Shown here piece after piece: positions 48,891-56,834 of a DNA stretch of 64,000 bases. Numbering within the stretch: the first letter of the stretch is position 1; every line of letters begins with the position of its first letter. Source of the stretch: CAZGUH01 sp964529005 (GTDB lineage: Bacteria; Actinomycetota; Acidimicrobiia; Acidimicrobiales; Ilumatobacteraceae). Where the stretch lies: contig CAZGUH010000020.1 of NCBI GenBank assembly GCA_964529005.1, forward strand, positions 1 through 64,000, read 5' to 3'. A program made the position numbers and the translations under genes. A model generated the notes under the pieces. It had not been told where the DNA came from, made no database searches, and was given only the letters and a program-made list of their open reading frames with translations.

Positions 48891-49898
48891 TCAGGCCTGG
48901 TTTTCGCCGCCGAAGATCTCGCTGACGCTGGTGTCGTCGAACACGGCAGCCAGCGCTTCGGCGAGGATGCGGCCGACGCTCAGCACCTCGATCTTGTCGA
49001 GCGACTTGTCGGCCGTCAGCGGCAGCGTGTTGGTGAGCACCAGCCGGTCGATCGCCGAGTTCTTGATGCGATCGATCGCCGGTCCGGACAGCACGCCGTG
49101 CGTCGCCATCGCCCACACCTCGGTGGCGCCGCGGTTGAACAGCAGCTCGGCGGCCGAGACGATCGTGCCGCCGGTGTCGATCATGTCGTCGGTGAGGATG
49201 CACTGCCGGCCCTCGACCTCGCCGATCACGTCGAGCGCCTGCGCCACGTTGGTGCTGCCCTTCGGGCGGCGCTTGTAGATGAACGCCAGGTCGGCGCCGA
49301 CGTGCTGCGCCATGCGCTCGGCGACCTTGATGCGGCCTGCGTCGGGGGAGACGATCACCGGGTCGTTGGCGTGCGCGCGGACGTAGTCCTCGAGCACCGG
49401 CATCGCCGTCAAATGATCGACCGGACCGTCGAAGAAGCCCTGGATCTGGCCGCTGTGCAGATCGATGCTGATCATCCGCTTGGCGCCCGCGGCACGGAAC
49501 ATGTCGGCGATCAACCGGGCGCTGATCGGCTCGCGGCCCTCCGCCTTGCGGTCCTGGCGTGCGTATCCGTAGAAGGGGACGACCGCTGTGATGCGCTTCG
49601 CCGAGGCCCGCTGCGCGGCGTCGATCATGATCAGCTGCTCCATGATCGAGTCGTTGATGCTGCGGCCGTCGCACCCGAAATGGGTCTGCATGATGAACAC
49701 GTCGCAGCCGCGCACGCTCTCGCCGAAGCGCGGCCGGACCTCACCGTTGGCGAACTCGACGAGGTTCGGCTGCCCGAGCTCGATACCGAGGTAGCCGGCG
49801 ACCTCTTCGGCGAGCGCTGGATGTGTCCGGCCCGAGTAGAGCGCCATCCGCTTGAGAGTGAACTTCTCGATCGGCGTGGCGTCCGACTGGTCGTCCAT
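48891..49898 (-). CDS. prs: Ribose-phosphate pyrophosphokinase
   Basis: A 335-residue PRPP synthase. The flexible-loop region FYGYARQDRKAEGREPIS near 105, the ribose-5-phosphate/metal motif SIDLHSGQIQGFFD near 140, and the PRPP loop ILTDDMIDTGGTI near 240 are intact. It is 15-20 residues longer at the N-terminus than most; a second possible start lies at MALYSGR. It follows glmU by 29 nt. Product PRPP feeds the upp reaction encoded elsewhere in the window. Confidence 0.96.
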   Translation of the reverse strand: MDDQSDATPIEKFTLKRMALYSGRTHPALAEEVAGYLGIELGQPNLVEFANGEVRPRFGESVRGCDVFIMQTHFGCDGRSINDSIMEQLIMIDAAQRASAKRITAVVPFYGYARQDRKAEGREPISARLIADMFRAAGAKRMISIDLHSGQIQGFFDGPVDHLTAMPVLEDYVRAHANDPVIVSPDAGRIKVAERMAQHVGADLAFIYKRRPKGSTNVAQALDVIGEVEGRQCILTDDMIDTGGTIVSAAELLFNRGATEVWAMATHGVLSGPAIDRIKNSAIDRLVLTNTLPLTADKSLDKIEVLSVGRILAEALAAVFDDTSVSEIFGGENQA

Positions 49899-49927
49899 GT
49901 GCGCTGCTGTCTTTCTCGTGCTCGCCC

Positions 49928-51010
49928 CTACGCCTTGGCAGTGTAGAAGGACCCGGTCGTCACACCCGCAGCGACGTGGCTGCCAGGCGGCAGGTGAGCG
50001 AACGGGCCGACCCGCGCGTCGTCACCGACCTCGGCGTCGCGGCCGACCGTGTGCTCGAGGACGCAGCCGCCGCCGATCACGCAATCGACGAGCCGGGTGT
50101 CGGGGCCGATCTCGCATCCGTCGCCGATGATCGTCATCCCCTGCAGGATCGTGCCCGGGTAGAGCGTCACGTCGCGGCCGAGTTGAACGGTGACGTCGAT
50201 GAACGTCTGGCGCGGGTCGAGCATCGTCACGCCGCTGAGCAGCCAGCGGCGGTTGGTTCGCGACCGCAGCTCGCGCTCGGCCAGCGCCAGCTGCCAGCGG
50301 TCGTTGACGCCCTGCGTCTCGGCTGCCGGCGCGTCGACGCAGCCGATGCGGTGACCCATGCCGCCCAGGACGCCGATCGCGTCGGTGAGGTAGTACTCGC
50401 CCTGGCTGTTGTCAGGCGACAGGTGCCGCAGCGCCGGTCCGAGCAGGTCGCGCCGGAACGCGTAGATGCTCGTGTTGACCTCGGTGATCGCCCGCTCGTC
50501 GTCGGAGGCGTCGCGCTGCTCGACGATGCGCAGCACACGCCCGTCACGGCCGCGCACCACGCGGCCGTATCCGGTCGGGTCGTCGAGCTGCGAGGAGACG
50601 ATCGTGGCCGCGTTCCCTTCGGCGGCGTGCGTGGCGACCAACGTGGCCAGCGTCTCCGGCGTGAGCAGCGGCGTGTCACCGGGCAACACGACGATCGTCG
50701 ATTCGTCGTCGAGGTCGTCGCCGTCGATCGAGCCCAGGCCGATGAGGGCCGCGTCGCCCGTGCCGCGCTGCACGGGCTGCTCGACGAACGACACGTTCGC
50801 CCACGCCGGCGCCTGTTCCTGCACCTTCTTCGTCACCCGCTCCGCGCCGTGGCCGACGACGACGACGGTGCGGTCGATCGGCAGGCCGTCGAGCGCGTGG
50901 ATGACGTGCATGACGATCGGCCGCCCGCACACCATGTGCAATGGCTTCGGGCGGTTGGAACGCATGCGGGTGCCCTCACCGGCGGCGAGGACGATCGCGG
51001 AAACGGCCAT
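49928..51010 (-). CDS. glmU: GlmU uridylyltransferase truncated before acetyltransferase active site
   Basis: A 360-residue protein; bifunctional GlmU is about 450-490. The N-terminal GlcNAc-1-phosphate uridylyltransferase is complete: LAAGEGTRMRSNRPKPLH, PGDTPLLTPETL, GRVVRG and EVNTSIYAF. The left-handed beta-helix begins (TFIDVTVQLGRDVTLYPGTILQG) but stops at YTAKA, about 100 residues early. The part with the catalytic His and acetyl-CoA-binding residues is missing, and the Arg of the YARLRPG motif is replaced (FAHLPPG). Only 29 nt separate the stop from prs, so there is no leftover coding. TAGAAC, one base off the local -10, is 7 nt before ATG 51010. Confidence 0.9.
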   Translation of the reverse strand: MAVSAIVLAAGEGTRMRSNRPKPLHMVCGRPIVMHVIHALDGLPIDRTVVVVGHGAERVTKKVQEQAPAWANVSFVEQPVQRGTGDAALIGLGSIDGDDLDDESTIVVLPGDTPLLTPETLATLVATHAAEGNAATIVSSQLDDPTGYGRVVRGRDGRVLRIVEQRDASDDERAITEVNTSIYAFRRDLLGPALRHLSPDNSQGEYYLTDAIGVLGGMGHRIGCVDAPAAETQGVNDRWQLALAERELRSRTNRRWLLSGVTMLDPRQTFIDVTVQLGRDVTLYPGTILQGMTIIGDGCEIGPDTRLVDCVIGGGCVLEHTVGRDAEVGDDARVGPFAHLPPGSHVAAGVTTGSFYTAKA

Positions 51011-51061
51011 CGCCCTTGTTCTACCGCAGCCCGACGCCAAATCGCGGGAGGGTGAGGGCAG

Positions 51062-51132
51062 CTCCGGGGAGAGGACTCGAACCCCTATAAACGGGACCAA
51101 AACCCGCTGTCCTACCATTGAACGACCCCGGA
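51062..51132 (-). tRNA. tRNA-Gln (TTG anticodon)
   Basis: The 71-nt minus-strand sequence folds as a tRNA. The 7-bp acceptor stem is TCCGGGG/CCCCGGA with discriminator G, the T loop has GGTTCGAGTCC, the D arm carries AATGGTAGGA, and the anticodon loop TTTTGGT sits in a 5-bp stem, giving anticodon TTG for CAA. No CCA is encoded. It lies about 50 nt upstream of glmU on the same strand and is divergent from bS22. Confidence 0.95.
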
Positions 51133-51182
51133 CGGATCGGTGGCCACGGTAGCCGGGCTATGGCGGGCCACCGCAGTTCCGG

Positions 51183-51188
51183 TAGCGT
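51183..51188 (+). promoter_or_regulatory. -10 box TAGCGT for bS22
   Basis: TAGCGT is followed by 10 nt and ATG 51199, so this tiny ribosomal protein gene probably makes a leaderless or near-leaderless mRNA. Confidence 0.5.
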
Positions 51189-51198
51189 TGCCCGAGCT

Positions 51199-51291
51199 AT
51201 GGGTTCGCTGATCAAGAAGCGCCGCAAGCGCATGCGCAAGAAGAAGCACAAGAAGATGCTGCGGCGGACGCGCCACCAGCGTCGCAAGTAG
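51199..51291 (+). CDS. Small ribosomal subunit protein bS22 (AURKAIP1/COX24 domain)
   Basis: A 30-residue protein of almost only Lys, Arg and a few hydrophobics, starting MGSLIKKRRKRM and ending RTRHQRRK. The pattern matches the actinobacterial AURKAIP1/COX24-domain protein identified as bS22 in the mycobacterial 30S ribosome, about 33 residues. It is a stand-alone gene, divergent from tRNA-Gln and convergent with ispE. Its size makes it easy to miss in automatic annotation. Confidence 0.9.
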   Translation: MGSLIKKRRKRMRKKKHKKMLRRTRHQRRK

Positions 51292-51326
51292 TCCATCGAC
51301 CGCCCCGACGGGCGGTCGATCTGCGT

Positions 51327-52100
51327 TCAGGCGCGGGTGCGCGTCACGAGGACGTGGGCGCCGGGCAGGGCGGTCGCCAGGTCGGCCCGGGCGCCGGGCA
51401 GGAACCACGTCGCCCCGCTTCCCGCGAGCCGGGGGCGCTCTCCGGCGACGGCGGTGATCCGCTCCCGCCACGTCGCGAACTCCGGCACGGCGGCGACCGC
51501 GGCCGGTTCGAGGTCGTTGCCCCGGTCGCCGTGCGGGCCGCCGAGGTCGTCCCACATCCGGTACACCGCAGGCGTCGGCACGTGCAACGGCGGGATGACG
51601 AGCGTCAGGGTCTCGGTCCGCGCCGCGATCGGCGTGACGATCTCGCCGATGCCGCGCACCATCGCCCGACCGCCGACCATGCAGAACGGGACGTCCGCGC
51701 CGATCTGCGCCGCGTCGGTGAGATCGTGCACACCCGCCCAGCGCAGCAGCGCGGCGGCGTCGGCGGAGCCGCCACCGAGCCCTCCGCCGTTCGGGACCCG
51801 CTTGTCGATGTGCACGTGCGCGGTGCGCCCGGCGAGCCGCAGCGCACGCGCGACGAGGTTGGCGCCGTCGGTCGGAACCCCGGCCGCGTAGGCCCCGCCG
51901 ACGGTGATGCCGTCACCGCGAGGATCGATCTGCAGGCGGTCGGCCAGGTCGAGCTCCGCCATCTCCGCCTCGATGAGGTGATAGCCGTCGGGGCGGACGC
52001 CCACGACCCGCAGCGACAGCGTCAGCTTCGCCGGCGCCTCGACCGTCGCGATCGGCGCGGTCGCCTGGCCGGGAACGCGCTCGGCGCGGCCGGTGCTCAC
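51327..52100 (-). CDS. ispE: 4-diphosphocytidyl-2-C-methyl-D-erythritol kinase
   Basis: A 257-residue GHMP-family kinase of the MEP isoprenoid pathway. The motifs are APAKLTLSL near 21, the ATP loop PNGGGLGGGSADAAA near 80-95, and GSGATWF near the end. It is shorter than typical (about 290-310), mainly in the central and C-terminal regions. GTG 52100 overlaps the ksgA stop (GTGA). The same order ksgA-ispE occurs in mycobacteria. Confidence 0.9.
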   Translation of the reverse strand: MSTGRAERVPGQATAPIATVEAPAKLTLSLRVVGVRPDGYHLIEAEMAELDLADRLQIDPRGDGITVGGAYAAGVPTDGANLVARALRLAGRTAHVHIDKRVPNGGGLGGGSADAAALLRWAGVHDLTDAAQIGADVPFCMVGGRAMVRGIGEIVTPIAARTETLTLVIPPLHVPTPAVYRMWDDLGGPHGDRGNDLEPAAVAAVPEFATWRERITAVAGERPRLAGSGATWFLPGARADLATALPGAHVLVTRTRA

Positions 52101-52927
52101 GGTCGCGGCCCTGCGACGGCGGCGGCGAGCCGACCCCACTGCTCGATGTCGAGTTCTTCGGGGCGCGCTTCGGGGGCGATGCCTGCGGCGGCGAAGGCCT
52201 CCGGCGACACCACGCCCGCGAGGCTGCGGCGCAGCATCTTGCGGCGCTGCCGGAAGCCGGCGCGCACGAGCCCGAAGATCGCGTCCGCTGGCACGCTGCG
52301 GTCGACGGCGGGCTCGTCGCGGCGCACGATCTCGACCAGCGCCGACTCGACGTTCGGCCGGGGCACGAACACGCTCGCCGGGACGGCGCCGACGATGCGA
52401 GCCTGCGCCCAGTACGCGACCTTCACGGTGACGGCGCCATAGGCGCCGGTGCGCGGCCGGGCCGCGAAGCGCTCCGCCACCTCACGCTGCACCATCACCA
52501 GCATGCGCCGGATGGCCGGGACGCCGTCGAGAAGGTCGCAGACCAGCGGCGTGGCGACGTTGTAGGGCAGGTTGGCGACCAGCACCCAGCTCCGCGCGCC
52601 GGCCAGCACGCCGTCCCAGTCGACTCGCAGGGCGTCTGCGTGGACGACCGAGACACCGAGCGGCTCGACCGTTTCGCGCAGGATCGGCACGACGCCCGCA
52701 TCGATCTCCATCGCGGTCACGGCCGCGCCGGTCTCGGCCAGGGCCAGGGTGAGCGACCCCAGCCCGGCGCCGATCTCCACCACGTGATCGCCGGGCCCTA
52801 CCCGTGCCAGCCGTGCGATGCGGCGCACGGTGTTCGGGTCGGCGACGAAGTTCTGGCCGAGGTCGCGGCGCGGCGCCAGGCCGTGTGCGGACAGCGCGTC
52901 GCTGATCTGCCGGCGCGACAGGGTCAC
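52097..52927 (-). CDS. ksgA: 16S rRNA dimethyladenosine transferase
   Basis: A 276-residue SAM-dependent enzyme that dimethylates the two adenosines of the 16S 3' hairpin. LGQNFVADPNTV near 23, the SAM loop EIGAGLGSLTLAL near 55, and catalytic NLPYNVATPLV near 120 are intact; helical C-terminal domain follows. GTG 52927 overlaps the DPBB gene stop (GTGA). Order tatD-[DPBB]-ksgA-ispE matches actinobacterial tatD-rpfB-ksgA-ispE. Confidence 0.94.
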   Translation of the reverse strand: MTLSRRQISDALSAHGLAPRRDLGQNFVADPNTVRRIARLARVGPGDHVVEIGAGLGSLTLALAETGAAVTAMEIDAGVVPILRETVEPLGVSVVHADALRVDWDGVLAGARSWVLVANLPYNVATPLVCDLLDGVPAIRRMLVMVQREVAERFAARPRTGAYGAVTVKVAYWAQARIVGAVPASVFVPRPNVESALVEIVRRDEPAVDRSVPADAIFGLVRAGFRQRRKMLRRSLAGVVSPEAFAAAGIAPEARPEELDIEQWGRLAAAVAGPRP

Positions 52928-53496
52928 CAGGAGATCCGCACCGGCACCGGTGCGTCGACGAGGTCGCCGATCTGCAAGAACGCGCTCTCGTCGAGGACGA
53001 TCACCAGGCCGTTCGCCAGTCCGAAGGTGAACGTGTTCTGACACGTGACGGTTCGGCCGTTGTTCACGTTGGTGACGCGGATCGTGGCGTTGAGCGGCGC
53101 GTGTGGCGAATCGCAGCGGGTCGGCGTGCCTGACCGGACGTACGACGCGAGCCCGGTCACGGCCGTCGACGGATCCGTCGTCGGCACGGCCACGTTGAGC
53201 ACGACGGGCGAGGGGGGTTTCACCGGCCCGTCGAGGAACACCGGGTGGGTGTCGTTGAAGCCGTCACCGCCGAAGGCGCCGTCGAGCGGTTCGGCCTGGG
53301 CGCCGGGACCCCCGCTGCCGCTGGCTGGTGTGGTCGTCGCGGTCGCTGGCGCGGCGTCCTCGCTCGTGGCGGCGTTCACCGCGTCGGCGGCGCCCACGGC
53401 TGCGACCGACGGCGCCCCCGTGCCGTCGCGCGCCTCATCGCGGCTCGCCAACCACAGCGTCGGGAGCGCGATCAGGGTGACGATCGTGGCGAACAC
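52924..53496 (-). CDS. Secreted DPBB (RlpA-like) protein in the rpfB position
   Basis: A 190-residue protein with an N-terminal membrane anchor or signal (starting FATIVTLIALPTLW) and a long Ala/Thr/Gly/Pro linker. Residues about 110-190 resemble the double-psi beta-barrel of RlpA: ASYVRSGTPTRCDSP, ATIRVTNVNNGRTVTC, LDESAF and final VPVRISW. The catalytic-type DRGP motif is missing (the segment reads QNTFTFG). In related genomes this slot between tatD and ksgA holds rpfB. The start is uncertain: no ATG is free of the tatD gene, so GTG 53496 is taken. Confidence 0.6.
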   Translation of the reverse strand: MFATIVTLIALPTLWLASRDEARDGTGAPSVAAVGAADAVNAATSEDAAPATATTTPASGSGGPGAQAEPLDGAFGGDGFNDTHPVFLDGPVKPPSPVVLNVAVPTTDPSTAVTGLASYVRSGTPTRCDSPHAPLNATIRVTNVNNGRTVTCQNTFTFGLANGLVIVLDESAFLQIGDLVDAPVPVRISW

Positions 53497-53629
53497 CAGT
53501 CGTCGCCGTTCAGCTGCGGTGAGGAACAGATGGGCTCCGTGAGGCCGGGGCGTGGGCTGTTTCGGCCCACAGCCGGGTCGGCGCGAGCGTACTGGCCCCG
53601 AGGGGCGATGGACGATCTGCGCGCCCTCG

Positions 53630-54394
53630 TCAGCCGCCCAAGCCGGGGAGGACCGCGCGTGTGTTCGCCACCGTGAACGCTGCCACGGCGTCCACGCTTT
53701 CGCCACGCAGCGCGGCGACGAAGGCGCCGACATCGACAACATGAGCAGGCTGGTTCTTGCGCCCGCGGTGCGGCACGGGAGCCAGATAGGGGCTGTCGGT
53801 CTCGACCAGCATGCGGTCCGCCGGGCACACGATCGCCGCTTCCTGGACGTCGGCAGCATTGGCAAACGTCACGATGCCGCTGAACGACAGGTGGGCCCCG
53901 AGGTCGAGGCACCGCCGGGCCGTGTCCGCATCGCCGGTGAAGCAGTGGAACACGGTGCGCTCGGGCGTCCCCTCGGCGCCCAGGACGTCGAACGTGTCGT
54001 CCCAGGCGTCGCGGGTGTGGATCACGAGCGGCAGCCCCCGTTCGTGGGCGATCTGGATCTGCGCTGCGAACGCCTCGCGCTGTACGTCGCGGGGCGAGTG
54101 CTCATAGAAGTAATCCAGGCCGCATTCACCGATCGCGAGCACGCGTGGCCGGTCGATCAGGTCGACGATCGCGTCGACGCCGTCCTTGGCGTCGTGAGGA
54201 TGCAGGCCGACCGTGGCCCACACGTCCGGGTGTCGGCCGGCGACCTCGATCGCCGTCAGCGACGACGCGCGGTCGCAGCCCACCGTGAGCATCGCCGAGA
54301 CGCCCGCCGCACGCGCGGCCTCGATCGCGCCCTTCTCACCGCCGGGCAGACGGTCGTCGATGTGGCAGTGAGCGTCGATCCATGCCGTCGACAT
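53630..54394 (-). CDS. tatD: TatD-family metal-dependent deoxyribonuclease
   Basis: A 254-residue TIM-barrel metal hydrolase. Metal ligands are in DAHCHID at the N-terminus, Glu in GECGLDYFY near 90, His in VIHTRDA near 125, His in VFHCFTG near 150, and the final Asp in ETDSPYLAP near 200. It degrades DNA or removes D-aminoacyl groups in different bacteria. ATG 54394 is used; GTG 54409, whose GTGA overlaps the metG stop, is an equally likely coupled start adding five residues. Confidence 0.93.
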   Translation of the reverse strand: MSTAWIDAHCHIDDRLPGGEKGAIEAARAAGVSAMLTVGCDRASSLTAIEVAGRHPDVWATVGLHPHDAKDGVDAIVDLIDRPRVLAIGECGLDYFYEHSPRDVQREAFAAQIQIAHERGLPLVIHTRDAWDDTFDVLGAEGTPERTVFHCFTGDADTARRCLDLGAHLSFSGIVTFANAADVQEAAIVCPADRMLVETDSPYLAPVPHRGRKNQPAHVVDVGAFVAALRGESVDAVAAFTVANTRAVLPGLGG

Positions 54395-54405
54395 GCATGC
54401 GTCGC

Positions 54406-55917
54406 TCACGAGATCGTGCGGCGGGGGAACAGCGGATCGCCCTTGGTCACCGTGAGCCCACCCGGATACCCGCCCCAGGCGGCCGCGGCGGGCAGGCGCT
54501 GCGTGTCGGCGGCGCCCGGCAGCCCGATGCGTTCCCACACCTGCTGGCTGGTGGCCGGCATCGCCGGCGAAGCCAGGATCGCCACGAGCCGCAAGACCTC
54601 GAGCGCGTCGCCGAGGACCGCGTCGACCGCGGGACCGGGCTCGGCCTTCCACGGTTCGTTCGCCTCGAGATGCGCATTCGCAGCACGGATGAGCTGCCAC
54701 GTGGCGTCGAGGGCGCGGTTCGGTTGCACCTCGGCCCAGGCGGCGGTCGCGGCGTCGACGGCGCGCGCCGCCGCCTCGGCCAGCGGGCTCTCTGGCGACG
54801 GGGCCGGGCCGATACCGCCGCACTTCTTGCCGACCACTGTCGCGACGCGGCTGAGCAGGTTGCCGAGGTTGTTGGCGAGATCGCTGTTGTAGCGGCCGAT
54901 GAGGCCCTCGTACGTGAAGTCGCCGTCGTTGCCGTACGGCGTGTCGGCCAGCACGTAGTAGCGGAACGCGTCGACGCCGACGTCGTCGACGAGGTCGAGC
55001 GGGTTGACCACGTTGCCGGCGGTCTTGCTCATCTTCTCGCCGCCGACCAGCAGCCAGCCTCCGACGGCCCACCCCTTCGGCGGCTCGAGGCCGGCCGAGA
55101 GCAGCATCGCCGGCCAGTAGATGCAGTGGAACCGGATGATGTCCTTGCCGATGAGGTGGAAGTCGACCGGCCACCACCGCTCGAAGCGCTCGTCGTCGCT
55201 GCCGTATCCCAGGGCGGACAGGTAGTTCGTGAGCGCGTCGAACCACACGTAGGTGACGTGGGCCGGGTCCCACGGGATCGGGATGCCCCACGTCAGCGAG
55301 GTGCGGCTGATGCTGAAGTCGCGCAGGCCGCCCTTGATGAAGCCCTTCACCTCGTTGGCGCGGAACGCCGGCACGATCGCGTCGGGATGGGCGTCGTACC
55401 AATCGAGCAAGCGTTGCTCGAAGCGGCTGAGGCGGAAGAAGTAGTTCTCCTCCTCGTAGCGGTCGACCTCGCGCTTGTGGATCGGGCAGAGCAACCCGGG
55501 CAGCAGCTCGTCCTCGGTGTAGTACTCCTCGCAGGCGACGCAGTAGAGGCCGCTGTACGTGTCGAGCTCGATGTCCCCTGCGTCGTAGCACGCTTGCAGG
55601 AGCTTGTGCACCGCCGTGCGGTGCCGCGGCTCGGTGGTGCGGATGAAGTCGTCGTTGGCGATCTCCAGCCGCTGCCACGCCTGCTGGAACTGGGGCGCGA
55701 TCTCGTCGGCGAACTCGATCGGCGGCTTGCCGGCGGCGTCCGCGGCTTGCTGGATCTTCAGGCCGTGCTCGTCGGTGCCGGTGAGGAAGTAGACGTCGTC
55801 GTCGAGGAGCCGGTGCCAGCGGGCGAGCGCATCGGCGACGATGGTCGTGTAGGCGTGACCGAGGTGAGGCTTCGCGTTGACGTAGTAGATCGGGGTCGTC
55901 ACGTAGAAGCGGCTCAC
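54406..55917 (-). CDS. metG: Methionyl-tRNA synthetase
   Basis: A 503-residue class I synthetase. The HIGH-type motif is PHLGH (17-21), a zinc-knuckle-like segment CVACEEYYTEDELLPGLLC lies near 125, and KMSKT is near 295. The anticodon-binding helical domain follows to the end; no C-terminal tRNA-binding domain is appended, as usual for actinobacteria. GTG 55917 has TAGCCT 7 nt upstream. tatD follows. Confidence 0.97.
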   Translation of the reverse strand: MSRFYVTTPIYYVNAKPHLGHAYTTIVADALARWHRLLDDDVYFLTGTDEHGLKIQQAADAAGKPPIEFADEIAPQFQQAWQRLEIANDDFIRTTEPRHRTAVHKLLQACYDAGDIELDTYSGLYCVACEEYYTEDELLPGLLCPIHKREVDRYEEENYFFRLSRFEQRLLDWYDAHPDAIVPAFRANEVKGFIKGGLRDFSISRTSLTWGIPIPWDPAHVTYVWFDALTNYLSALGYGSDDERFERWWPVDFHLIGKDIIRFHCIYWPAMLLSAGLEPPKGWAVGGWLLVGGEKMSKTAGNVVNPLDLVDDVGVDAFRYYVLADTPYGNDGDFTYEGLIGRYNSDLANNLGNLLSRVATVVGKKCGGIGPAPSPESPLAEAAARAVDAATAAWAEVQPNRALDATWQLIRAANAHLEANEPWKAEPGPAVDAVLGDALEVLRLVAILASPAMPATSQQVWERIGLPGAADTQRLPAAAAWGGYPGGLTVTKGDPLFPRRTIS

Positions 55918-55924
55918 CCTCGCA

Positions 55925-55930
55925 AGGCTA
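55925..55930 (-). promoter_or_regulatory. -10 box TAGCCT, leaderless start for metG
   Basis: Minus-strand TAGCCT is followed by 7 nt and GTG 55917. Confidence 0.6.
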
Positions 55931-56012
55931 CGGCCCAACCCGCTGGATCTCGGCACGCATGGGCTCGGCTCCAGCGACCGGCGGCGCGGCCCGATCGGCG
56001 CCCCGGCCGCCC

Positions 56013-56834
56013 TCAGCGTGGCGCCGACCGCGCCGTCGCGTAACGGACGCCGGCGGCGAACCCCCCGCTCGCGATCGCGGTCGCGCCGAGCACGTGCGTC
56101 GTGCGGCGGATCACCGCCTTGGTGCGCTTGGAGAACACCACGATCGGCCAGCCGCGCTCGGCGGCGACGCGGCTCAGCTTGCCATCGGGGTTGACCGCCA
56201 CGGGGTGGCCGACCGCTTCGAGCATCGGCAGATCGCTCGCCGAGTCGCTGTACGCGTAGCACTGCGCCAGATCGAACCCCTCCCACCGGGCGAGCTCCCC
56301 GATGGCGTCGACCTTGCCGGCGCCGTAGCAGAACGGTCCTCGCAGTTCGCCGGTGTAGACGCCGTCGACGACATCGCTCACGGTGCCGATGCCTCCCGTC
56401 ATGCCGAGCGACTTGGCGAGCGGCTCGACGAGCTCTTGTGGCGACGCAGAGACGATGTACGTCGCCCGGCCCGCGTGGCGGTGCAGGTCGAGCAAGCGCC
56501 TCGCCTCGGGACGGATCTTGTCGATCAGCTTCGGGACGATGCTCGTGTTGAGCGCGATCAACTCGTCCTGGCGGACACCGCTGACGGCGCGCAGGATGCG
56601 CTCGCGCACTCTGTTCGTCGTGTCGTCGCTCGCCCCGGCGAGCTTGAACGTGATCGCCCCGAAGCCGTCACGCGCGATCTGGCGGTGCGGGACGAGGCCG
56701 GCGCGCCAGGCGGCGATGCCGAAGACGTAGATGCTCGAGCCGCTGATGAGCGTGCGATCGAGGTCGAAGAACGCGGCGCTCGGCCCCGCGGTGACGGGCA
56801 TGGCAGCGAGCGGGAACGGGTCGAGCGAGGTCAC
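56013..56834 (-). CDS. HAD-IB family phosphatase (SerB-like)
   Basis: A 273-residue haloacid dehalogenase-fold phosphatase of subclass IB. The nucleophile motif is FFDLDRTLIS (Asp24, Asp26), motif II serine lies in IVSASPQEL near 130, Lys in GAGKVDAI near 175, and motif III SDSASDLPML near 195. A C-terminal hydrophobic stretch (about 245-265) could anchor it to the membrane. GTG 56834 overlaps the rsmI stop (GTGA). Substrates of this subclass include phosphoserine and lipid phosphates. Confidence 0.88.
   Translation of the reverse strand: MTSLDPFPLAAMPVTAGPSAAFFDLDRTLISGSSIYVFGIAAWRAGLVPHRQIARDGFGAITFKLAGASDDTTNRVRERILRAVSGVRQDELIALNTSIVPKLIDKIRPEARRLLDLHRHAGRATYIVSASPQELVEPLAKSLGMTGGIGTVSDVVDGVYTGELRGPFCYGAGKVDAIGELARWEGFDLAQCYAYSDSASDLPMLEAVGHPVAVNPDGKLSRVAAERGWPIVVFSKRTKAVIRRTTHVLGATAIASGGFAAGVRYATARSAPR

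Noticed and set aside
49899..49927. Frameshift explanation for the short GlmU
   Set aside because: The gap to prs is 29 nt, far too short to hold the missing 100 codons in any frame.
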